Below are positions 51,037-59,446 of a DNA stretch of 64,000 bases, piece after piece. Source of the DNA: Kitasatospora sp. NBC_00315 (GTDB lineage Bacteria > Actinomycetota > Actinomycetes > Streptomycetales > Streptomycetaceae); assembly GCF_041435095.1 (NCBI RefSeq), contig NZ_CP108025.1, positions 6,262,001 through 6,326,000 of the forward strand. The letters are read 5' to 3'. Both the position numbers and the translations under genes were made by a program. Position 1 is the stretch's first letter. Every line of letters begins with the position of its first letter. The notes under the pieces were generated by a model that had not been told where the DNA came from, did no database searches, and worked only from the letters and a program-made list of their open reading frames with translations.

Positions 51037-52086
51037 ATGAACCGTCAGCTCAGCCGTGCCCTGGTGGCCGCCGCGACCACCGCGCTGCTCACCGCCGGCG
51101 CACTGCCCGCCGCCAACGCCGCGTCCGCCAACGCCGCGTCCGCCAACGCCGCGGCCGCGAACGGGCACGCCGCCCACTACCAGGCCGTGGTCGCGGGCCA
51201 CGCGCCCTCGCTCCACCCCGAAGGCGCGACCTGGGATCCGCTGCACCGTCAGTTCCTGGTCGGCTCGCTGCACCACGGTACCGTTTCCGCGGTCCGCCCG
51301 GACGGCAGTGTCCGCACCCTGGTCGACGAGCCGCAGACCATCGTCTCCGTGCTCGGCCTGCACGTGGACGCCGCCCGCGACCGGGTCCTGGTGGCCAACG
51401 GCGACAACGGCGTCGGCGTCCGCAGCTCGGCCGCGACCACCGGCAAGCTGGCCGGGCTCGGCGCGTACGACCTGGAGACCGGCCGCCGGCTGTTCTACGT
51501 CGACCTCGCGGCGGTGGCCGGCGACGGCGCCGCGCACATCGCCAACGACGTGGCCTTCGCGCCCGACGGCACCGCGTACGTCACCGACTCGCTCTCGCCG
51601 ATCGTCTACCGGGTCACCCGGGACGGCCGGGCCTCCGTCCTGCTGCGTGACGCGCGCCTGTCGCCGGCGCCGGGCGGCTACGGCCTGAACGGCATCGTCT
51701 ACCAGGACGGCACGCTGGTGCTGGGCAAGTACGACGACGGCACGCTGTGGCGGGTGGACGTCCGCCGCCCGGCCGACGTCCGCCCGATCCCGGTCACCGG
51801 CACGGCCGGCGCGCTGGTCGGCCTGGACGGTCTGCTCGGCCGCCGGGACGGCAGCATCCTGGGCGCCACCAACGGCCTCGGCGCCCCCGGCCGGGACGCC
51901 CAGGTCGAGCTGCGCTCGAAGGACGGCTGGCGCACCGCGCGCCTGGTGGCGGTCCACCCGTCGGTGGACCCCGCCGTCACGGCCGTCACCCCGGGCCCGG
52001 ACGGCAGCGCCTACCTGCTCTCGGGCCGGATGGACCTGCTCTTCTCGGGCACCACGAGCGACAGCTTCACGCTGCGCAGGATCTGA
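51037..52086 (+). CDS. Secreted SMP-30/NHL-like beta-propeller protein
   Basis: Exported protein of 349 aa: signal peptide MNRQLSRALVAAATTALLTA with cleavage near ANA, then an ASANAAS repeat. The mature part is a propeller of SMP-30/gluconolactonase type: HPEGATWDPLHRQFLVGSLH, GLHVDAARDRVLVANGDNG, IANDVAFAPDGTAYVTDSLS, YGLNGIVYQDGTLVLGKYDD and AVTPGPDGSAYLLSG mark successive blades. Some relatives are lactonases, others only bind ligands; metal residues were not assigned with certainty. ATG at 51037; GGGGG upstream is a weak RBS. Confidence 0.9.
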   Translation: MNRQLSRALVAAATTALLTAGALPAANAASANAASANAAAANGHAAHYQAVVAGHAPSLHPEGATWDPLHRQFLVGSLHHGTVSAVRPDGSVRTLVDEPQTIVSVLGLHVDAARDRVLVANGDNGVGVRSSAATTGKLAGLGAYDLETGRRLFYVDLAAVAGDGAAHIANDVAFAPDGTAYVTDSLSPIVYRVTRDGRASVLLRDARLSPAPGGYGLNGIVYQDGTLVLGKYDDGTLWRVDVRRPADVRPIPVTGTAGALVGLDGLLGRRDGSILGATNGLGAPGRDAQVELRSKDGWRTARLVAVHPSVDPAVTAVTPGPDGSAYLLSGRMDLLFSGTTSDSFTLRRI

Positions 52087-52148
52087 GGACTCCGGGCGGT
52101 GCACCGCCCGGGCAGTGAGCGGCCGGCCGGCGGCGGTGCCGGCCGGCC

Positions 52149-52206
52149 GCACGGGCGCGGCCCGGTGGCACGTCGGCAGCGGCGTGCCACCGGGCCGCGC
52201 CCGTGC
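52149..52206 (+). terminator. Very long perfect terminator stem
   Basis: Perfect 24-bp inverted repeat (52149-52172 with 52183-52206; core GGCCCGGTGGCACG / CGTGCCACCGGGCC) and a 10-nt loop, 63 nt after the propeller gene's stop. The longest perfect stem I found in the window. Confidence 0.9.
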
Positions 52207-52292
52207 GACGTTCGGTGCGGCAGGGTGTGTGCGGCAGGGTGTGTGCGCTGCGGGCCGTTGTCGCCCGGGACCGGTGCGAGCCGTCCGGGACC

Positions 52293-52371
52293 GTCAGGCG
52301 GTCAGGTCAGGCCAGGTCAGGTCAGGTCAGGCCAGGTCAGGCCAGCCGGTCAGGCGGTCAGGGCCGAGGGG
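52293..52371. repeat. GTCAG short tandem repeats
   Basis: About a dozen GTCAG units alternating with GGTCAGGCCA-type units; the array runs into the last codons of the sirohydrochlorin chelatase gene, whose stop is at 52350. A 14-bp repeat (GTGCGGCAGGGTGT, two copies) lies just before it near 52215-52242. Confidence 0.8.
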
Positions 52372-53132
52372 TGGTCGGCCGCCGCCCGCCGGGCCCGGTC
52401 GTAGCGCCGCAGCAGCAGGCGGGCGACCTCCGGCGCGGCGCCGAGCACGCCGGCGGTGAGGTCGGCGCCGTCGGCGGCGGCCGCGATCCGGTCGGGCAGC
52501 AGTCCGGGGGCGAGCAGGTACGGGGCGACGGCGACCCGGGCGGCGCCGGCCGCCCGCAGGAGGCCGATCGCCTCGGGCACCCGGGCGCCGCGGGCGGCGG
52601 TCGCGGCGTACGCGACCTCGACACCGGCCCAGCCCCTGCTCCGCTGCCAGTCGGCCGCGAGTGCCCGGGTGGCGCGGTCGGCGGCGGGATCGGAGGAGCC
52701 GGCGGCGGCGAGCACGACGCCCGTCCCCGCCCGGACGGCGGCCGAGCCGACGTCCAGCCCGGCCTCCGCGAGCCGGCGTTCCAGTGCGTCGAGCAGCAGG
52801 GGGGAGGGGCCGAGGACGTCGGCCAGCGGAAGGTCGGCGCCGGCCTCCCGCAGGGCGGCCGGGATGTCCGTCTTGGCGTGGAAGGCCCGGTTGAGCAGCA
52901 GCGGCACGGCGACGGCGGGGGCGCCGGCCAGGCGCCCGGTGACCTGCGGCAGGCGCGGGGCGCAGAACTCCAGGTAGGCGGTGACGACCTCCAGCGCGGG
53001 CCGCAGATCGTGGACCCGCCGGACCAGCGCCTCGACGGTGGCCGCGTGCCGGGGGTCGCGGCTGCCGTGGGCGATCAGCACCAGGGCAGGGCTGCCCGCC
53101 GGTGGAGCAGCGGGCAGCCGGCCGGCGAACAT
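52350..53132 (-). CDS. Sirohydrochlorin chelatase (CbiX-like)
   Basis: Chelatase of 260 aa with two related halves, inserting iron (or cobalt) into sirohydrochlorin; here it would make siroheme for the sulfite reductase of the same region. ALVLIAHGSRDPRH carries the catalytic His, VAVPLLLNRAFHAKTDIP the second His, and the second half repeats the layout (GVVLAAAGSSDPAADRATRA; VAVAPYLLAPGLLPDRIA). In CbiX-type proteins both His are needed and both are present in the first half. ATG at 53132, 10 bp after the ssuC stop, so it is the last gene of the transport operon. Confidence 0.92.
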   Translation of the reverse strand: MFAGRLPAAPPAGSPALVLIAHGSRDPRHAATVEALVRRVHDLRPALEVVTAYLEFCAPRLPQVTGRLAGAPAVAVPLLLNRAFHAKTDIPAALREAGADLPLADVLGPSPLLLDALERRLAEAGLDVGSAAVRAGTGVVLAAAGSSDPAADRATRALAADWQRSRGWAGVEVAYAATAARGARVPEAIGLLRAAGAARVAVAPYLLAPGLLPDRIAAAADGADLTAGVLGAAPEVARLLLRRYDRARRAAADHPSALTA

Positions 53133-53142
53133 GGGTCCGAGC

Positions 53143-54045
53143 CTACCGGGCGGCGGCGAGCAGGCCGCGGTTGCGCAGCACCCGGCGCTCGATCGGGGCG
53201 AACACCAGCAGCTCGATGGCGATGCCGACGATCAGGATCAGGACGATGCCGAGCAGTACCCCGGACATCTCCGAGAACTCGCGCTGGTTCTCCAGGTAGC
53301 GGCCGAGGCCCTGCCCGAGGTCGGGGGAGCTGGCCACCAGCTCGGCGGCCATCAGCGAGCGCCAGGAGAACGCCCAGCCCTGCTTGAGGCCGGCCAGGTA
53401 GCCGGGCAGCGCGGCCGGGAGCAGGACGTGCCGGGCGCCGGAGAGCCCGGTGGCGCCGAGGGTGCGGCCGGCCCGCAGGAACAGCGGCGGAACCTGGTCG
53501 ATGCCGGCCACCAGGCCGTTGGCGACCGAGGGGACGGCGCCGAGCAGGATGACCGCGTACATCATCTGGTTGTTGATCCCGAGCCAGATGACCGCGGGCG
53601 GCACCCACGCCACCGAGGGCAGGGACTGCAGCCCGGAGAGGATCGGGCCGACGGCCGCGCGGACCGGCTTGACCCGGGCGACCAGCAGGCCGATCGGGGT
53701 GCCGATGGCGACCGCGATGACGAAGCCGGACAGGCCGCGCCAGACGCTGGTCCAGATGATCTCGAACAGGGTGCCGGCGGTCCAGAGGTCGCCGAGCGCG
53801 TGCCACACGTCCAGCGGGCTGGGCAGCTTGTCGGGGGTGGTGAGCTCCAGGCTGTACGCGCCCTGCCACAGGACGAGCACCAGGAGCACGCCGAGCAGCG
53901 GCGGCAGGGCCTTCTTGCGCAGCTGCCGGCCGAACGAGTCGCCCTGGGCGGCGACGGTGTCCAGGGCGTCCAGGCCGGCCTCGACGCTGGCCGAGTCCGC
54001 GGCGCCGTCCTTGACGAGGCCGGGGGCGGTGTCAGTGCTGGCCAT
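53143..54045 (-). CDS. ssuC: Sulfonate/nitrate/taurine-type ABC permease SsuC
   Basis: Inner-membrane permease of 300 aa with about six helices after a 40-residue cytoplasmic N-terminus. The conserved EAA-type loop is GRTLGATGLSGARHVLLPAALPGYLAGLKQG (only its pattern matters: about 190-220), preceded by LQSLPSVAWVPPAVIWLGI. ATG at 54045 lies 14 nt inside the end of ssuB, so translation is coupled. Its sulfur context favours aliphatic sulfonates or taurine over nitrate. Confidence 0.93.
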   Translation of the reverse strand: MASTDTAPGLVKDGAADSASVEAGLDALDTVAAQGDSFGRQLRKKALPPLLGVLLVLVLWQGAYSLELTTPDKLPSPLDVWHALGDLWTAGTLFEIIWTSVWRGLSGFVIAVAIGTPIGLLVARVKPVRAAVGPILSGLQSLPSVAWVPPAVIWLGINNQMMYAVILLGAVPSVANGLVAGIDQVPPLFLRAGRTLGATGLSGARHVLLPAALPGYLAGLKQGWAFSWRSLMAAELVASSPDLGQGLGRYLENQREFSEMSGVLLGIVLILIVGIAIELLVFAPIERRVLRNRGLLAAAR

Positions 54046-54835
54046 GGCGGCGGATCTCCCCACGCAGTTCTTCGGTGATCTCGATGGACAGGTCCGCGAC
54101 GCCGGCGGACTCGATACGGCGCGGCTGCGGGAGGTCGATCCGCCACTCACGGGCGACCCGGCCGGGGCGGGAGGAGAGGAGCACCACGCGCTGCGCGAGG
54201 CGGACGGCCTCGCGCACGTTGTGCGTGACGAACAGGACGGTGAGCTTCTGCTCGGCCCAGATCCGGGTGATCTCGTCGTGCAGGACGTCCCGGGTGATCG
54301 CGTCGAGCGCGGCGAACGGCTCGTCCATCAGCAGGACGGAGCTGCCCTGCGCGAGCGCGCGGGCCATCGCCACCCGCTGGCGCATGCCGCCGGAGAGCTC
54401 GTGCACCCGCTTGCCGTAGGAGCCGCCGAGGCGCACCAGCTCCAGCAGCCGCTCGGCCTCGGGGCGGCGCTCGGGGCGGGCCACGCCGTTCAGTCGCAGG
54501 GCGAGTTCGATGTTCCTGCCGGCGGTGAGCCACGGGAAGAGCGCGTGCTCCTGGAACATCAGGGAGGGGCGCCCACCGGGCACCTCGATGCTGCCCGAGG
54601 AGGGCTTGTCGAGGCCGGCGACCAGGTTGAGCAGGGTGGACTTGCCGCAGCCGGAGGCGCCGAGCAGTGTGACGAACTCGCCGGGCGCGACGTCGAGCGT
54701 GATGTCGTCCAGCACGTGGGTCGCGGCGCCGGGGCGGCCGAAGGACTTGTGGACGTGCGAGATCCGGACGGCGGGGGAGCCGTCCAGGACGCCGACGCCG
54801 GGGGCGTCTTCCGAGGTGGTCAGTGCCGGGCTCAT
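54032..54835 (-). CDS. ssuB: Sulfonate-type ABC transporter ATPase SsuB
   Basis: ATPase of 267 aa powering SsuC. Walker A LLGASGCGKSTLL is at about 57-69, the Q-loop is SLMFQEHALFPWLT, the signature is LSGGMRQRVAMARALA, Walker B is VLLMDEPFAALDAITR, and the switch His is in FVTHNVREAVRLAQRV. ATG at 54835 with GGAGG 7 nt upstream. About 230 bp with a strong hairpin separates it from ssuA. Confidence 0.95.
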   Translation of the reverse strand: MSPALTTSEDAPGVGVLDGSPAVRISHVHKSFGRPGAATHVLDDITLDVAPGEFVTLLGASGCGKSTLLNLVAGLDKPSSGSIEVPGGRPSLMFQEHALFPWLTAGRNIELALRLNGVARPERRPEAERLLELVRLGGSYGKRVHELSGGMRQRVAMARALAQGSSVLLMDEPFAALDAITRDVLHDEITRIWAEQKLTVLFVTHNVREAVRLAQRVVLLSSRPGRVAREWRIDLPQPRRIESAGVADLSIEITEELRGEIRRHGQH

Positions 54836-55031
54836 TCGGGCACCTCCTGCATGAGTGGTCTGGGGCCCTCGCTCCCGGCCTGGCGGCCGGGAGGTGCCCC
54901 TGCCCGTTCGGCGGGCGGGGAGGGAGGGGTGGCGAAGTGGGAGCCGGGGTCCGGCCCCGCCCGGCCCTGTGACTGGGCATCGACCGGGCGGGCGGGGTTC
55001 CGGACCGCGGAGCTTGTGCGGGTCGCGCTGA

Positions 55032-55062
55032 CGGGTGCCGGCCCCGCGGGGGCCGGCACCCG
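55032..55062 (-). terminator. Hairpin between ssuA and ssuB
   Basis: Perfect 14-bp stem CGGGTGCCGGCCCC / GGGGCCGGCACCCG with a 3-nt loop, 7 nt after the ssuA stop. The same layout as the livJ-livH hairpin; likely a partial terminator raising binding-protein expression. Confidence 0.8.
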
Positions 55063-55069
55063 GTACGGG

Positions 55070-56227
55070 CTACTTGGTGCCGAGCCCGGCGTCCGCCACG
55101 GCGCTCTGACCGGCGGCCTTGAGCACCTTGTTGAGCAGGGTCAGGTCGTAGATCCCGGTCAGGTCGGGCTTCTTCAGCAGACCGGCGGTCACCGCGTGGT
55201 CGGCCTCGGACTGCAGGGTGCCGGCCAGCGGGTCGTCCAGGAAGTCGATGTCCTGCCAGGCCGGGTCGAGGACGGCGGGCTCCAGCGCGTTGCCGGCCGC
55301 CTCCTTGATGGCGGCGTTGGCGGAGGCCTTGGCCTTGTCCGGGTTGGCCTTGATGAAGGCGTTGGTGTTCACCGAGCCGCGCAGTACGGCCTCCACCACG
55401 TCCGGGTGCTCCTTGAGGAACTTCTGGGACACGATGATGTTGGTGATCACGAACTTGTTGTCCGGCCAGAGCGACTTCTCGTTCAGCAGCACCTTCGCGC
55501 CGAGCGTGACCAGCTTGGAGGCGGTCGGCTCGGGCACCCAGGCGCCGTCGATCGCACCGGACTTGTAGGCGTCCGGGGTGACCTTGTTGTCCGTACGGAC
55601 CACCGAGACGTCGCCGGCGCCGGTGTTGGCGTCGACCTTGAGGCCCTTGGTGGCGAGGTAGTTGAGCAGCGCCACGTCCTGGGTGTTGCCCAGCTGCGGG
55701 GTCGCGATCTTCTTGCCCTTGAGGTCGTCCAGCGAGGTGACCTTGTCGGGGTTGACCACCAGCTTGACGCCGCCGGAGGCCGAACCGCCGATGATCTTCA
55801 GCGACTTGCCCTCCGACTTGGTGTAGCCGTTGATCGCCGGGGAGGGGCCGATCCAGCCGATGTCGATCGAGCCGGCGTTCAGCGCCTCGATCTCGGCCGG
55901 GCCGGCGTTGAAGATCTGCGGCTTGATCTGGGTGGCGCCCAGCTCCTTCTGGAAGATGCCTTCCTTCAGGCCGATCAGGGGGGTGCCGTGGGTGAGGTTG
56001 GCGAAGTAGCCGATCTTCACCGTGTCGGCGGAGAGCTTGACGGCGGAGCCGGAGCCGGCCACCGGGGCGGCCGCGGGGGAGGTCTTGTCGGTGCTCTTGG
56101 AGCCGTAGCCGCAGGCGGTCAGCAGGGTGACGGCGGTGAGGCCGGCCACCGCCGCCACGGCGGAGCGTCTGATCCGGCCGGCGGCGGGGCGTGCGGCGCT
56201 ATGGGGCAGGGACTGGTTCGAGGCCAT
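55070..56227 (-). CDS. ssuA: Sulfonate-binding lipoprotein SsuA
   Basis: Extracytoplasmic binding protein of 385 aa for aliphatic sulfonates or related compounds. A charged N-terminus, hydrophobic core and lipobox LTAC (Cys 39) mark it as a lipoprotein. The mature fold shows VKIGYFANLTHGTPLIGLKE, NAGPAEIEALNAGSIDIGWI, GVKLVVNPDKVTSLDDLKGK, and DAYKSGAIDGAWVPEPTASK, typical of the SsuA/TauA/NrtA group. ATG at 56227 with AGGAC upstream and a 20-bp palindrome just before the RBS. Confidence 0.94.
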   Translation of the reverse strand: MASNQSLPHSAARPAAGRIRRSAVAAVAGLTAVTLLTACGYGSKSTDKTSPAAAPVAGSGSAVKLSADTVKIGYFANLTHGTPLIGLKEGIFQKELGATQIKPQIFNAGPAEIEALNAGSIDIGWIGPSPAINGYTKSEGKSLKIIGGSASGGVKLVVNPDKVTSLDDLKGKKIATPQLGNTQDVALLNYLATKGLKVDANTGAGDVSVVRTDNKVTPDAYKSGAIDGAWVPEPTASKLVTLGAKVLLNEKSLWPDNKFVITNIIVSQKFLKEHPDVVEAVLRGSVNTNAFIKANPDKAKASANAAIKEAAGNALEPAVLDPAWQDIDFLDDPLAGTLQSEADHAVTAGLLKKPDLTGIYDLTLLNKVLKAAGQSAVADAGLGTK

Positions 56228-56248
56228 GGAGTCGTCCTGTTCATGGAC

Positions 56249-56268
56249 GGACCGTCACCTGACGGTCC
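56249..56268. promoter_or_regulatory. 20-bp palindrome upstream of ssuA
   Basis: GGACCGTCA-CC-TGACGGTCC, perfect 9-bp arms, 22-41 bp ahead of the ssuA start. It could be an operator or an mRNA hairpin beside the ribosome-binding site. Confidence 0.5.
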
Positions 56269-56363
56269 TCGTGCGGAAGCTGGGGTGTCGCTCGCGGCAT
56301 CGGTGATGCCGGGCAAGCCGGGCGGTACCTGCTGTGGGAAGGAACCGGCCCGGTGACAGGGGG

Positions 56364-56477
56364 TCAGAGCCCCTGTCCGCCCACACATCGCGTCAGTCCG
56401 CCCTGGCCGCTGCCGAGGACGCCGCTGCCGATGCGGCCGCCTTCCTTGTCCATGCCCGAGAACGCCTCGTGGGGCAT
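56364..56477 (-). CDS. Possible 37-residue ORF overlapping the cysN stop
   Basis: Its ATG shares one base with the cysN stop (TGATG), a classic coupled arrangement. It reads MPHEAFSGMDKEGGRIGSGV then a Gly-rich tail ending RCVGGQGL. Third positions are mostly G/C. No family is recognised. Its stop codon falls in the loop of an 8-bp hairpin (GACAGGGG / CCCCTGTC, 56355-56377) that may end the cys transcript. It may be a real small protein or chance. Confidence 0.4.
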   Translation of the reverse strand: MPHEAFSGMDKEGGRIGSGVLGSGQGGLTRCVGGQGL

Positions 56478-57841
56478 CAGACCCAGTCCTCCTCGTCTGC
56501 CGCGTCGACCGCGACCGTGTCGAAGGCCTCGCCCGCCATGCCGGCGGTGAGGGTGGTGCCGTCGGCCGGGTCGATCAGCAGGAAGGACCCGGTCCGGCGG
56601 TTGTCGGTGTAGTCGTCGAGGGACAGCGGCTCGGAGGTGCGCAGCGTGACGTGGCCTATGTCGTTGACCGACAGGCCGTCGGCGCCGGAGCGCTGCTCCA
56701 GGGAGTCGATGTCGATGCGGTAGCCGATCTCCTTGACCAGCGCGCGCACGGTCCGGGTGGTGTGCTTGAGCAGCACCTTGTCCCCGATCCGCAGCGGCCG
56801 CTCGTGCAGGTGGCAGACGGTCGCGACGACGTCCTTGGTCGGCACCGGGATCCGGCCGCCGGCGATCAGGTCGCCGCGCGAGACGTCGATGTCCTCGGCG
56901 AGGCGGACGGTGACCGACTGGGGGGCCCAGGCGACGTCCGTCTCGCGGCCGAGCGCGTCGATGCCCACGACCGTGGTGGTGTGGCCGGACGGCAGGACCG
57001 TCACCGCGTCGCCCTTGCGCAGCACGCCGGAGGCCAGCTGGCCGGCGTAGCCCCGGTAGTCCGGGAAGTCGGCGTTCTGCGGGCGGATCACGTACTGGAC
57101 GGGGAAGCGGACCGGCTCCTGGCTCGGGTCGCTGCCGACCGGCACCGTCTCCAGGTGCTCCAGCAGGGTCGGTCCGCCGTACCAGTCCATGTGGGCGGAC
57201 GGCTCGACCACGTTGTCGCCGGCCAGGGCCGAGATCGGCACGGCGACGACGTCGGTCACGCCGAGCGAGGCCGCGTACGCGGTGAACTCCTCGGCGATCG
57301 CGGCGAAGACCGGCTCCGCGTAGTCGACCAGGTCCATCTTGTTGACGGCCAGCACGACGTGCGGCACCCGCAGCAGCGCGGCGACGGCGGCGTGCCGGCG
57401 GGTCTGCTCGACCACGCCGTTGCGGGCGTCGACCAGCACCACGGCGAGTTCGGCGGTGGAGGCGCCGGTCACCATGTTGCGGGTGTACTGCACGTGGCCG
57501 GGGGTGTCGGCGAGGATGAACCGCCGGCGCGGGGTGGCGAAGTAGCGGTACGCGACGTCGATGGTGATGCCCTGCTCGCGCTCGGCGCGCAGGCCGTCGG
57601 TGAGCAGTGCGAGGTCCGGGGTCTCCTGGCCGCGGCCGAGCGAGACGCGCTCGACGGCCTCCAGCTGGTCGGCCAGCACCGACTTGGAGTCGTGCAGCAG
57701 CCGGCCCACCAGGGTGGACTTGCCGTCGTCGACGGAGCCCGCGGTGGCGAAGCGCAGCAGCGCGGTGGCCGAGGCCTCCTCGCCGAACGGGTTCTCACCG
57801 GAGGCGGGGGCCGTCGAGTTGGTGTGCAGATCGGTCGACAT
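56477..57841 (-). CDS. cysN: Sulfate adenylyltransferase subunit 1 (GTPase) CysN
   Basis: GTPase partner of ATP sulfurylase, 454 aa, coupling GTP hydrolysis to APS formation. An EF-Tu-like G domain has GSVDDGKS at 35-42, DTPGH, and NKMD; domain 2 and 3 beta barrels follow (FPVQYVIRPQNADFPDYRGY; DNRRTGSFLLIDPADGTTLT). No C-terminal CysC kinase is fused; cysC is a separate gene here. ATG at 57841, two bases after the cysD stop. Confidence 0.97.
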   Translation of the reverse strand: MSTDLHTNSTAPASGENPFGEEASATALLRFATAGSVDDGKSTLVGRLLHDSKSVLADQLEAVERVSLGRGQETPDLALLTDGLRAEREQGITIDVAYRYFATPRRRFILADTPGHVQYTRNMVTGASTAELAVVLVDARNGVVEQTRRHAAVAALLRVPHVVLAVNKMDLVDYAEPVFAAIAEEFTAYAASLGVTDVVAVPISALAGDNVVEPSAHMDWYGGPTLLEHLETVPVGSDPSQEPVRFPVQYVIRPQNADFPDYRGYAGQLASGVLRKGDAVTVLPSGHTTTVVGIDALGRETDVAWAPQSVTVRLAEDIDVSRGDLIAGGRIPVPTKDVVATVCHLHERPLRIGDKVLLKHTTRTVRALVKEIGYRIDIDSLEQRSGADGLSVNDIGHVTLRTSEPLSLDDYTDNRRTGSFLLIDPADGTTLTAGMAGEAFDTVAVDAADEEDWV

Positions 57842-57843
57842 GT

Positions 57844-58794
57844 CTAGAAGTACCCCTCGCGCTTACGGTCTTCCATGGCGGCCTCGGACATCTTGTCGTC
57901 CGCCCGGGTCGCTCCTCGCTCGGTGAGCCGGCTGGCGGCGATCTCGGCGATCACGTCGCCGATGGTCGCCGCGTCCGAGTCGACCGCGCCGGTGCAGGAC
58001 ATGTCGCCGACCGTGCGGTAGCGCACCAGGCGCCGCTCGACGGTCTCGCTCTCCTTGGGGCCGCCCCACTCGCCGGCGGTCAGCCACATGCCGTTGCGGG
58101 CGAAGACCTCGCGCTCGTGGGCGTAGTAGATCTCGGGGAGATCGATCTTCTCCCGCTCGATGTACTGCCAGACGTCCAGCTCGGTCCAGTTGGAGAGCGG
58201 GAAGACGCGCACGTGCTCGCCGACCGCGTGCTTGCCGTTGTAGAGGCTCCACAGCTCGGGCCGCTGGCGGCGCGGGTCCCAGGCGCCGAACTCGTCGCGC
58301 AGGGAGAAGACGCGCTCCTTGGCGCGGGCCTTCTCCTCGTCGCGGCGGCCGCCGCCGAAGACGGCGTCGAACTTGTTGGACTCGATGCCGTCCAGCAGCG
58401 GGACGGTCTGCAGCGGGTTGCGCAGGCCGTCCGGGCGCTCGCGCAGCCGGCCGTCGTCGATGAAGTCCTGGACGTGGGCCACGTGCAGCCGCAGGCCGTG
58501 CTCGGCCACCGCGCGGTCCCGGTAGTCCAGCACCTCGGGGAAGTTGTGGCCGGTGTCGACGTGCAGCAGGGCGAAGGGCACCGGCGCCGGCCAGAAGGCC
58601 TTCAGCGCCAGGTGCAGCATGACGATGGAGTCCTTGCCGCCGGAGAAGAGGATCACCGGGCGCTCGAACTCGCCGGCCACCTCCCGGAAGATGTGCACCG
58701 ACTCCGCCTCGAGGGCGTCGAGGTGGGAGAGGGCGAAGGGCCCGCCCGGGTTTTCGTCGGTGGCGTCCGGCAGGGTGTGGGTCGCGGTCGTCAT
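57844..58794 (-). CDS. cysD: Sulfate adenylyltransferase subunit 2 CysD
   Basis: Catalytic subunit of ATP sulfurylase, 316 aa, joining sulfate and ATP into APS. The PP-loop is VILFSGGKDSIVML (SGGKDS 51-56); PLLDGIESNKFDAVFGGGRRDEE-type and ELDVWQYIEREKIDLPEIYY regions and the C-terminal RKREGYF are typical. The ATG at 58794 overlaps the cysC stop (ATGA). Confidence 0.97.
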   Translation of the reverse strand: MTTATHTLPDATDENPGGPFALSHLDALEAESVHIFREVAGEFERPVILFSGGKDSIVMLHLALKAFWPAPVPFALLHVDTGHNFPEVLDYRDRAVAEHGLRLHVAHVQDFIDDGRLRERPDGLRNPLQTVPLLDGIESNKFDAVFGGGRRDEEKARAKERVFSLRDEFGAWDPRRQRPELWSLYNGKHAVGEHVRVFPLSNWTELDVWQYIEREKIDLPEIYYAHEREVFARNGMWLTAGEWGGPKESETVERRLVRYRTVGDMSCTGAVDSDAATIGDVIAEIAASRLTERGATRADDKMSEAAMEDRKREGYF

Positions 58795-59390
58795 GCCAGC
58801 CCCTTCGTGGTCAGGAAGGCGTGCAGTTCGGCGGCCGAGTCGGCCACCGAACGGCCGTGCGTCTCAAGGCGCAGCTCCGGGTTCTCCGGGGCCTCGTACG
58901 GGTCGTCCACGCCGGTCAGGTGGGAGATCTCGCCGGCCGCCTGCTTGGCGTACAGGCCCTTGACGTCGCGCTCCGAGCAGACCTCCACCGGGGTGGCGAC
59001 GTGGATCTCCAGGAACTCCGTACCGGCGGCGGTGTGCCGCTCGCGGACGGCGGCGCGTGAGCCGGCGTACGGCGCGATGACCGGGGCGAGCACCTTGACG
59101 CCGTGGGCGGCGAGCTTCTCGGCCACGAACCCGATCCGGGTCACGTTGGTGTGCCGGTCCTCCTGGCTGAACCCGAGGCCCTTGGAGAGGAACTCCCGGA
59201 TCTCGTCACCGTCCAGGACCTCCACCTGGTGGCCCTCGGAGCGCAGCCGCTCGGCGAGGGCGAAGGCGAGGGTGGTCTTGCCCGCGCTGGGCAGCCCGGT
59301 CAGCCACACCGTGGCGCCGCGCTCGCAGGGGGCGGCCGCACGGGCCGCCTCTGCGGCTCCGTCAGCGGCCAGTGTGCTGGCTGTCGTCAC
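58791..59390 (-). CDS. cysC: Adenylylsulfate kinase CysC
   Basis: APS kinase of 199 aa making PAPS with ATP. P-loop GLPSAGKT is at 32-39, LDGDEIREFLSKGLGFSQED binds APS, and VCSERDVKGLYAKQAAGEIS and DDPYEAPENPELRLET follow. GTG start at 59390 with AGGAGAG upstream, 56 bp after the cysH stop. Because cysH here looks like an APS reductase, PAPS may serve sulfation or alternative reduction. Confidence 0.96.
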   Translation of the reverse strand: MTTASTLAADGAAEAARAAAPCERGATVWLTGLPSAGKTTLAFALAERLRSEGHQVEVLDGDEIREFLSKGLGFSQEDRHTNVTRIGFVAEKLAAHGVKVLAPVIAPYAGSRAAVRERHTAAGTEFLEIHVATPVEVCSERDVKGLYAKQAAGEISHLTGVDDPYEAPENPELRLETHGRSVADSAAELHAFLTTKGLA

Positions 59391-59446
59391 GGTGATCTCT
59401 CCTGGTCGGTGGTGCGGGGTGGTCTGGTGCGCGGCGGCGCGGTGGG

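Noticed and set aside
56119..56388. Minus-strand frame starting MCGRTGALTPCHRAG ahead of ssuA, considered as a Cys leader peptide
   Set aside because: It runs far into ssuA in another frame and lacks the HVDL-RVSSA pattern of the leader found at 62283-62366.
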